Assembly (NCBI GenBank): GCA_041595375.1
Contig: JBFHKL010000270.1
Coordinates: 1 to 5,607, forward strand
DNA length: 5,607 bases
Direction of reading: 5' to 3'
From: Saccharicrinis sp041595375
GTDB taxonomy: Bacteria > Bacteroidota > Bacteroidia > Bacteroidales > Marinilabiliaceae
In this document: positions 1 to 5,607 of the stretch, piece by piece
Position numbering within the stretch: the stretch's first letter is position 1
Layout of the letters: each line of letters begins with the position of its first letter
Made by a program: the position numbers and the translations under genes
The notes under the pieces: generated by a model
What the model saw: the letters and a program-made list of their open reading frames with translations, nothing else
What the model was told of the DNA's origin: nothing
The model's database searches: none

Positions 1-2544
1 ATGACGGACATAAATACGGATGATATTGCTGTGATGTATGTATTAAAAGATGCATCGGCCTCAGCTGTTTATGGATCTCGTGCCGCAAATGGTGTAATTG
101 TAATTACGACCAAATCGGGGAAATCTGATAAACCTATTATCACCTTTAATTCCTCAGTGGGAGTAAATACCTGGCAGAACAAGTATGACATGATGAATCG
201 TGAAAGATGGATGGAAAAGTATATCGCACAGGAAGCTGGTGTTAATTCTCCTGAAGATATTGTTCATGATGCTGCTTATGCAACCAGCTTATATGCCAAT
301 GAAGATATAGATACCGATTGGTATGATCTTATCTCGCGCAAGGGTGTTATGCAAAATCACCAGATAGCTGTTTCAGGAAAAGCAAACAAAGTAAACTATT
401 ATTTTTCAGGCGGATACAACACCAACGAAGGTGTTATCCTTAACGACGACTACGAACGTATTTCGGTTCGTTCAAAGCTCGATGCCGATGTTACCGACTG
501 GTTACAAATTGGAATAGATGGAACATACAACAATAATGATTATTCGGGAGTAAGCGCAAGCCTAGGAAATAATGCTTACATGCAGCAACCGTGGGGGTAT
601 CCTTATCGTTACGTAGGCATGCCGGCAAATGCCAGCTCTAATACCGGAACATTACTGGAAAGATATCCTACCGGACAATCCGTACCAAATCCGTTGTGGG
701 GAACAGATGGAACAATAGATGACATTGATAAACAAAACTTTTACCGCCTGGCAACCTATGCCTTCTTTAAGGTTCCTAAGGTTGATGGCTTAACCTACAG
801 GCTTAATTTCTCTATCAACTCAAGTGTTGATGAACGAGAAAGATTTGTGTACGAAACTTACTATATTGGAGAAGCTACTTCAGTTCCGTATGAAGACAGA
901 TACACTCCAGAAGAATATGCCAAAAGATTATCGCAGGCAAACGGTTATAACAACCGTAACAACAGTTATTCTTATGTAATGGATAATATTATTAACTATA
1001 AGAAGGAGTTTGGCGATCATTACATCGATTTAACAGCAGTTGCCACACGCGATTATTCCTACTACAAACAGGTAAGTGCATCAGGTAGCGACTATTCTTT
1101 AAATGGTAATACCTTGCTCGGCGTTGATGGAATTCATAAAGCAGCCGTACAGAAAATAGACTTGAATGTTGTTGAAAAATCCAATATTGGTTATGTAGGA
1201 CGCTTAGCATACGCTTATAGGGACAAATACCACATGACTGCTACCATACGTCGCGATGGTGCGTCGGTTTTTGGAGCAGACCAAAAATGGGGTAATTTCC
1301 CATCGTTAGGTGTGGCCTGGACGGTTTCTGAGGAAAATTTTATGGGTGGATTTGATAAACTGGATTACCTGAAAGTTAAAGCCTCATATGGTAAAAATGG
1401 TAACCAGGGACTTTCTGCTTATCAAACTTTGGCACAGGTAACCAGTGGATCTGATGGCGGTATTCGTTACGAATTTGCTGATGCCCCTTCAACCATTCTT
1501 TATGGGGTGGAGCAGTCAAACTTAGGAAGTCCTAGCTTGGGATGGGAAACAACAACGGCATTTAATGGTGGATTTCAGTCGGCATGGCTGAATAACAGAG
1601 TATTCCTGGATTTGGATTTCTATTTCTCACAAACAACCGACCAGATTTTTCAACGTCAAATACCAATTATGACTGGATTTGGTTCTATCTTTTCAAGTTT
1701 AGGACAGGTAGATAACAAAGGGATTGAAATAAGTTTGCGTACTTTAAATATTGATGAGGCAGATATAAAATGGTCATCAAACCTTATTTTTTGGCAAAAC
1801 CGAAATAAAGTAGTTGAATTATACGGCGATGACATTGATGGTGATGGCGTTGAAGATGACGACATCGGTAACAACCTGTTTATTGGAGAATCGTTAAATG
1901 CCATTTATGGCTACGAGTATGCTGGTGTTGCTCAGGAAGATGACACAGAATACTTCGCAAACAATGGTGGACAGCCTGGGGATGCAATGTTTACGGATAT
2001 TAGTGGTCCGGATGGGGTCCCTGATGGTGTTATTACTGCCGACTACGACCGCAAGATTTTAGGTTTCGGCAAAGAGAATTTCAGACTTAGTTTATCCAAT
2101 ACCGTGGAATATAAAAATTTCAGTTTATATGTTATGCTTACCGGAATTTTTGGTGGAGGAAAAGACAATTATTACCTAAAAGCAAATCCATTACACAATT
2201 CGTTTCAGGACAGATATGCAACCAATGAAATTGACCACGATTGGTGGACTCCTGAAAATAAAAGCGAAGATTATTTAAGGGCAAATGCTTATAGTAATCG
2301 TTATTTAGGATTGCAATCGCAAGGTTTTGTAAAAGTTCAGGATGTTAATTTATCGTATAAGTTGCCACGCGGAATGTTTAGCCGGTTTGGTGTAAATTCA
2401 CTGGAAGTTTATACAAGTTTTAAAAACCTCTATACATTTACCAATTGGTTTGGCGGAGGAGATCCTGAAAGAGGTATAACACCAAATTCTGGTTCGGTAC
2501 CTACTCCAACAAGTTATACAATGGGATTAAAAGTAAGTTTCTAA
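1..2544 (+). CDS. SusC/RagA-family TonB-linked outer membrane transporter, 5'-partial
   Basis: TonB-dependent outer membrane channel that imports oligosaccharides with its SusD partner. The first 41 residues hold the end of the plug domain: VLKDASAS (14-21), then YGSRAANGVI (24-33) and ITTK (35-38), the hallmark of the SusC/RagA plug. The rest is a long beta-barrel with alternating aromatic strands. It contains the usual late segment GESLNAIYGYEYAG near 630-643 and ends in GLKVSF with a terminal Phe, the typical BAM recognition end. Family members are usually about 1000 residues or more. The 847 codons here lack the signal peptide, the carboxypeptidase-regulatory-like domain, the TonB box and the early plug, so the ATG at base 1 is very probably an internal Met (the motif normally continues upstream) and the gene is cut by the window edge. 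A DxDxDGxxD loop lies at 611-619. The gene is followed after 18 nt by the SusD partner, presumably in the same transcript. Family assignment is very secure; the substrate is not shown. Confidence 0.96.
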   Translation: MTDINTDDIAVMYVLKDASASAVYGSRAANGVIVITTKSGKSDKPIITFNSSVGVNTWQNKYDMMNRERWMEKYIAQEAGVNSPEDIVHDAAYATSLYANEDIDTDWYDLISRKGVMQNHQIAVSGKANKVNYYFSGGYNTNEGVILNDDYERISVRSKLDADVTDWLQIGIDGTYNNNDYSGVSASLGNNAYMQQPWGYPYRYVGMPANASSNTGTLLERYPTGQSVPNPLWGTDGTIDDIDKQNFYRLATYAFFKVPKVDGLTYRLNFSINSSVDERERFVYETYYIGEATSVPYEDRYTPEEYAKRLSQANGYNNRNNSYSYVMDNIINYKKEFGDHYIDLTAVATRDYSYYKQVSASGSDYSLNGNTLLGVDGIHKAAVQKIDLNVVEKSNIGYVGRLAYAYRDKYHMTATIRRDGASVFGADQKWGNFPSLGVAWTVSEENFMGGFDKLDYLKVKASYGKNGNQGLSAYQTLAQVTSGSDGGIRYEFADAPSTILYGVEQSNLGSPSLGWETTTAFNGGFQSAWLNNRVFLDLDFYFSQTTDQIFQRQIPIMTGFGSIFSSLGQVDNKGIEISLRTLNIDEADIKWSSNLIFWQNRNKVVELYGDDIDGDGVEDDDIGNNLFIGESLNAIYGYEYAGVAQEDDTEYFANNGGQPGDAMFTDISGPDGVPDGVITADYDRKILGFGKENFRLSLSNTVEYKNFSLYVMLTGIFGGGKDNYYLKANPLHNSFQDRYATNEIDHDWWTPENKSEDYLRANAYSNRYLGLQSQGFVKVQDVNLSYKLPRGMFSRFGVNSLEVYTSFKNLYTFTNWFGGGDPERGITPNSGSVPTPTSYTMGLKVSF

Positions 2545-2562
2545 TACAAAAAAATAGATAAA
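2545..2562 (+). promoter_or_regulatory. A-rich susC-susD spacer and translation leader
   Basis: The 18 nt between the SusC stop and the SusD ATG are almost all A/T, with a run of seven A (2548-2554) and no GGAGG-like Shine-Dalgarno. A-rich, unstructured leaders are typical for translation initiation in Bacteroidota. The short gap supports co-transcription of the transporter pair. Confidence 0.6.
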
Positions 2563-4254
2563 ATGAAAATACATAAATTTGAATTAAGAATTTTCACTCT
2601 ACTATTGTTAGTATTAGCATTTGTAGGGTGCGATGATGAGGGTTTCCTGGAAGAAACGCCAAAAACATTTTACACCACAAACAATATTTTTTCTTCGGAA
2701 ACACAGGTCGATCAGGTACTTATTACCATGTATTCTGACTTGCGGGCATTTAAATTAACCAACCCGCAAATGCAAAGTTTTGGTACCGATGTTTTAGATG
2801 CACCATTCTTCAGAGTATCAACATCATTTACCGACTACAGTAAGTTAAATGCAGAAACCGGTAGATTTGCAACTGTTTTTAATTTTTATTATAAAATGAT
2901 TGCCAATGCCAATACTGCTATTTTTGCGGCAAATCTGGAGAATATTTCTTTTGAATCAGCAGAGAGCAAGGCATACATCCTAGCACAAGCCCGCTTTTTC
3001 AGAGCTTATGCACACGGGATGCTTGCTCAGCTTTTTGGCGGAGTCCCTATCGTTACCGAAATGGCTACTACTCCGCGGTTCGATTACGAGAGAGCTACGC
3101 GCGAAGCTACCTACCAATTTGCCATTGATGAACTGGAAGCTATTGTTAATGATTTACCGGAAACTACAACAAAGGGTGGACGAATTGTGAAAGGTGTAGC
3201 ACAGCATTATTTAAGCGATATGTACCTTTCGCTGGGAATTGAAACTTCTAACACAGCGGCATACGATCAGGCCATAAAATGGGCTTCCGATGTTATTGAC
3301 GGTGGCACTTATTCATTAATGACAGAACGTTTTGGTACGCGAATGGATGAAGAAAATACAGTAACCGGTGGTGCCGATGTATGGTGGGATTTATTCCGAA
3401 ATGGAAACATAAATTATTCCGATGGAAACAACGAAAGTATCTGGACTTTCCAGGTTGACTTTGATGCCTACTTGACAGAAGATGGTCAATCTGTTATTAA
3501 TTATCCACGGTATTTTGCCCCGGTTTACAGAGCAATAGAAGGTTTCGGTGGTGTTGGAGATGATGCTGGTGGTGTTGGTGATGACGCAGGTGGTAGAGGC
3601 GTAGCTTTTTATGCACCAACCCCATTAACCGAGTTTGTAATTTGGGACGAAAGTATATCGGCTGGCGACCAACGTAATGCAGAACATAACATTAGTCGTA
3701 AAATATTTTACAACCAGGTTGGAGATCCTCTTTATGGAACCCAGATTCCTCAGGAAGTTATTGATTTTACCAATGTAGATAAAGGATGGATTTTTCCAAT
3801 TTATTACAAGTTAAATACCGACAAGTATGAAGGGTTGGATGAAGGTGAGAACAGAAGTAATATTTTCCGTGATCAATATGCCATTCGTTTACCTGAAACA
3901 ATAATGTTGCGTGCTGAAGCTTATTGGCGAATTGGTGAAAACCAAAAAGCAGCCGACGATATTAACCTGATTCGTTCTCGTGCTCAGTGCGATATATTAG
4001 CCACAGCTGATATGATTGACCTGGACTTTATTTTGGATGAAAGAGCCAGAGAGCTTTACATTGAGGAAAGCCGGTGGAACACCTTGTTACGCATGGGTGG
4101 AACAGTTGCTACCGATAGAATTAAAGCGTATGCATTGCTCGACCACGTTGCATTAACACTTACTTTTGATTACAATCTTTGGCCTATACCTCAGTCCGTA
4201 ATCGACAGAAATAAAGATGTAAAAATGGCACAGAATCCTGGATGGGATAGATAA
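2563..4254 (+). CDS. SusD/RagB-family surface glycan-binding lipoprotein
   Basis: Outer-membrane lipoprotein that binds glycan and acts as the lid of the adjacent SusC channel. The N-terminus has a basic start, a Leu-rich core (residues 10-20) and a lipobox ending FVGC, giving lipidated Cys23. Phe at -3 is less common than Leu. Cys23 is followed by DDE, an acidic run like the Bacteroidota lipoprotein export signal for surface display. The TPR-like core is seen in ARFFRAY (143-149) and LFGGVPIVTE (157-166). The C-terminal SusD domain shows MLRAEAYWR (448-456), INLIRSRAQ (467-475) and LDERARELYIEE (491-502), followed by SRW. The end, LWPIPQSVID (539-548) and QNPGW (557-561), is the classic SusD terminus. 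At 563 residues it is of normal family length and complete. A Gly/Asp-rich tandem repeat sits at 329-344. The start follows the SusC stop by 18 nt and is the only one that yields the signal peptide. Confidence 0.97.
   Translation: MKIHKFELRIFTLLLLVLAFVGCDDEGFLEETPKTFYTTNNIFSSETQVDQVLITMYSDLRAFKLTNPQMQSFGTDVLDAPFFRVSTSFTDYSKLNAETGRFATVFNFYYKMIANANTAIFAANLENISFESAESKAYILAQARFFRAYAHGMLAQLFGGVPIVTEMATTPRFDYERATREATYQFAIDELEAIVNDLPETTTKGGRIVKGVAQHYLSDMYLSLGIETSNTAAYDQAIKWASDVIDGGTYSLMTERFGTRMDEENTVTGGADVWWDLFRNGNINYSDGNNESIWTFQVDFDAYLTEDGQSVINYPRYFAPVYRAIEGFGGVGDDAGGVGDDAGGRGVAFYAPTPLTEFVIWDESISAGDQRNAEHNISRKIFYNQVGDPLYGTQIPQEVIDFTNVDKGWIFPIYYKLNTDKYEGLDEGENRSNIFRDQYAIRLPETIMLRAEAYWRIGENQKAADDINLIRSRAQCDILATADMIDLDFILDERARELYIEESRWNTLLRMGGTVATDRIKAYALLDHVALTLTFDYNLWPIPQSVIDRNKDVKMAQNPGWDR
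3547..3588 (+). repeat. Two-copy 21-bp tandem repeat inside susD
   Basis: Units at 3547-3567 and 3568-3588 each encode GGVGDDA (SusD residues 329-335 and 336-342), followed by a further GG. The two DNA copies differ at three of 21 bases (GGA/GGT, GAT/GAC, GCT/GCA), all third codon positions and all synonymous. The repeat forms a flexible Gly/Asp loop just before the conserved region leading to YAPTPLTEF. It keeps the frame and does not disturb the flanking SusD motifs. Confidence 0.85.
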
Positions 4255-4273
4255 TAATTGCAATTAGATGATA

Positions 4274-4294
4274 TAAGGTAAAACAATTACCTTA
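4274..4294 (+). other. Short hairpin just downstream of the SusD stop
   Basis: A perfect 8-bp inverted repeat, TAAGGTAA (4274-4281) and TTACCTTA (4287-4294), encloses the 5-nt loop AACAA. It begins 20 nt after the susD stop. It is followed by AATAAG rather than a T-run, so it is not by itself an intrinsic terminator. It could protect the 3' end of the susCD mRNA or be a processing site. The stem is AT-rich and could be chance; the function is inferred. Confidence 0.4.
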
Positions 4295-4304
4295 AATAAG
4301 ACTT

Positions 4305-4356
4305 ATCCCTGCTCTTTAAATTCAGATTTATCTGTATATTAAGGGCAGGGATTTTT
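4305..4356 (+). terminator. Intrinsic (Rho-independent) terminator after susCD
   Basis: ATCCCTGCTCTT (4305-4316) pairs with AAGGGCAGGGAT (4341-4352) to form a 12-bp stem with one G-U pair. The base of the stem is GC-rich, and a run of five T (4352-4356) follows, then CTT. The 24-nt loop can form a small inner CAGA/TCTG hairpin (4323-4326 with 4331-4334). It lies about 50 nt after the susD stop and before the hydrolase gene, so it should end or reduce transcription from the susCD promoter. It may be partial, as PUL operons often read through such sites. Confidence 0.85.
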
Positions 4357-4447
4357 CTTAGAGAGGATTTCAAAGTACCACCCGATGAAATCGAACGTCA
4401 GCAATTGTTTTGGAATTGACTGGATATTAATAGAGTAAGGACGCTAC
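4357..4447 (+). promoter_or_regulatory. Leader of the GH106-like gene, with SD-like AAGGA
   Basis: This 91-nt stretch lies between the terminator and the hydrolase start. AAGGA (4437-4441) sits 6 nt before the ATG and could act as a Shine-Dalgarno site, which is unusual in this phylum and contrasts with the A-rich susD leader. An in-frame TAA at 4436 overlaps it. A TTTTG (4408-4412) and an AT-rich TATTAATAG (4425-4433) are present. Their spacing and sequence do not fit the Bacteroidota TTTG / TAnnTTTG promoter well, so I do not call a defined promoter, though one is expected somewhere here if the terminator is efficient. Confidence 0.35.
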
Positions 4448-5607
4448 ATGAAAAGGGGAAACACTTTAACCAATTACCTACTCCTCATTCTAACAGCCAT
4501 CACAATATTGAGTTGTGCGAATGGACCCAAAAACACAGACGAAACAAACGATGTGTACAAACAGGTAAAAGCAAATTTCCAAAATCCGGAATCAGAAAGC
4601 GGGGTGAACTGTTGGTGGTGGTGGCTCAACGGCAATGTAAATAAAGCGGCTATTACCAAGGATTTGGAAGCCATGAAATCCAGAAACTTTCAGGGGGCTA
4701 TGATTTTTGATGCCGGAGGCCATAATCAACGGGGCAATAAGGATATTCCAAAAGGTCCTTTGTTTGGTTCTGATGAATGGAACAAATTGTTTGTTTTTGC
4801 CATGGACGAAGCCAAAAGGCTTGGATTGCAAATAGCATTCAGCATTCAAAGCGGTTGGAACCTGGGAGGCCCTCATGTTACGCCACAATACACGGCTAAA
4901 CAGATTACTTTTTCAGAAACAAAAACTTCGGGGAATAAAAAAGTATTAAAAAACTTAGAGTTGCCTGCAACAAGAAAAGATTTTTACAAAGATATTGCGG
5001 TACTGGCAGTTCCTTTAAAAGTATCTAATAAAACCAAAGAACTTATTACTGATTTGGATTCAAAATTGGGTTCTCATGAGCTTGGTGGGTCGGCACCCGA
5101 TACCCGTTTTTTGTTAGGCAATATTCCTCGTAACAAAAGGGGGATGGAGGAAAAGATAAGTTATATTGTAAATAAGGAAGAGGTGTTAGACCTGACTTCC
5201 AAAATGGACAAAGATGGCCATCTAAACTGGGATGCACCTGAAGGCGAGTGGAGCATCATTCGTTTTGGCTATACTTGTACCGGATCGCATGTTTCTACTT
5301 CAAGTGGAGACTGGCAAGGAAGTGTACTGGATTATATGAGCAAAGAGGCTTTCGATTTTTATTGGAATGATGTGGTAGAACCCATCCTTCAGGCAGCTGG
5401 TGAACATGTGGGAACAACGCTGAAATACATATACACAGGCAGCTGGGAATGCGGTGGCATGAACTGGACCGATAAATTTGCAGAGGAGTTTAAAAATTAC
5501 CGTGGTTATGAGTTAAAAAACTATTTGCCTATTGTTGCAGGTTATGTAGTGGACGACACCGATACTTCAAATGCTTTTTTAAACGATTTCAGAAAAACTC
5601 TAGGGGA
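4448..5607 (+). CDS. GH106-like alpha-L-rhamnosidase-family lipoprotein, 3'-partial
   Basis: Probable exo-acting glycoside hydrolase of the GH106 type, which removes terminal alpha-L-rhamnose from plant or algal glycans. The reading frame stays open to the window end: 386 full codons of a family usually around 900-1100 residues. The start ATG is fixed by an in-frame TAA at 4436-4438, and the next Met is residue 76. Residues 7-22 form a hydrophobic signal ending ILSC, so Cys23 is the lipidation site; it is followed by ANGPK, without the acidic run seen in the SusD protein. Family landmarks in order: CWWWWLNGNV (55-64), DLEAMKSR (72-79), GPLFGSDEW, SGWNLGGP (135-142), WDAPEGEW (261-268), TGSHVST (278-284), LDYMSKEAF (294-302), GSWECGGMNWT (331-341), RGYE (352-355), YLPIVAG (359-365) and the final FRKTLG. 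These match, from memory, the GH106 proteins common in Bacteroidota PULs. Gly331 stands where I expect Asp of a DSWE motif. The second half of the catalytic region is outside the window, so activity cannot be judged. Confidence 0.88.
   Translation, partial: MKRGNTLTNYLLLILTAITILSCANGPKNTDETNDVYKQVKANFQNPESESGVNCWWWWLNGNVNKAAITKDLEAMKSRNFQGAMIFDAGGHNQRGNKDIPKGPLFGSDEWNKLFVFAMDEAKRLGLQIAFSIQSGWNLGGPHVTPQYTAKQITFSETKTSGNKKVLKNLELPATRKDFYKDIAVLAVPLKVSNKTKELITDLDSKLGSHELGGSAPDTRFLLGNIPRNKRGMEEKISYIVNKEEVLDLTSKMDKDGHLNWDAPEGEWSIIRFGYTCTGSHVSTSSGDWQGSVLDYMSKEAFDFYWNDVVEPILQAAGEHVGTTLKYIYTGSWECGGMNWTDKFAEEFKNYRGYELKNYLPIVAGYVVDDTDTSNAFLNDFRKTLG

Noticed and set aside
992..1904. Open frames on the - strand at 992-1210 and 1656-1904
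   Set aside because: They lie wholly inside the well-supported SusC-like gene, resemble no family, and have no upstream signals; they are antisense shadows.
3008..3190. 60-codon + strand frame inside the SusD gene
   Set aside because: Out-of-frame shadow across conserved SusD sequence, with no own start context.
4366..4378. Reverse-strand TACTTTG resembling a Bacteroidota -7 box
   Set aside because: It is one base short of TAnnTTTG, has no convincing -33 partner, and would read antisense into the terminator and susD with no gene to serve.
4405..4433. Possible promoter TTG/TTTTG plus TATTAATAG upstream of the hydrolase
   Set aside because: Neither spacing nor the -7 sequence fits TTTG / TAnnTTTG; in AT-rich DNA such partial matches are expected by chance.
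4611..4624. TGG run (TGTTGGTGGTGGTGG) as a possible microsatellite or slippage site
   Set aside because: It encodes the Trp-rich CWWWW segment expected at the start of the GH106 catalytic region, so the run is explained by the protein sequence.
4474..5237. Open frames on the - strand at 4474-4674, 4592-4888 and 5046-5237
   Set aside because: The + strand here encodes a continuous protein with a lipoprotein signal and ordered GH106 motifs; the antisense frames overlap each other and have no recognisable content.

Overview
The window carries part of a Bacteroidota polysaccharide utilization locus (PUL), all on the + strand: a SusC/RagA-family TonB-dependent transporter cut at its 5' end, a complete SusD/RagB-family glycan-binding lipoprotein, and the first 386 codons of a GH106-like (alpha-L-rhamnosidase family) lipoprotein cut by the right edge. 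The DNA is AT-rich, the transporter and binding protein are paired in the usual order, and susD has an A-rich leader with no Shine-Dalgarno. Together these point firmly to Bacteroidota. A marine or anaerobic Bacteroidales/Marinilabiliales-type organism is plausible, but the sequence alone does not prove it.

Layout: 1-2544 is SusC-like (signal peptide, N-terminal extension and most of the plug lie outside). 2545-2562 is an 18-nt spacer. 2563-4254 is SusD-like. 4255-4447 is a 193-nt intergenic region with an 8-bp hairpin just after the susD stop and then a strong intrinsic terminator (12-bp stem plus T-tract). 4448 to the end is the GH106-like gene, whose start is fixed by an in-frame stop at 4436. 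No RNA genes, mobile elements or CRISPR arrays were seen.

Inferred joint role: the SusD lipoprotein caps the SusC barrel at the cell surface and hands it oligosaccharides, which SusC imports with TonB energy. The GH106-like enzyme would remove rhamnose or a similar terminal sugar, so the target is probably a rhamnose-containing glycan such as pectin rhamnogalacturonan, ulvan or arabinogalactan side chains. The exact substrate cannot be read from this window. The terminator suggests the transporter pair is made at a higher level than, or separately from, the enzyme.

This is a recognisable PUL fragment and I see no clearly new system. The points most worth a second look are a Gly in place of the expected Asp in a conserved GH106 motif, a 21-bp tandem duplication inside susD whose copies differ only at synonymous positions, and the double-hairpin junction after susD.
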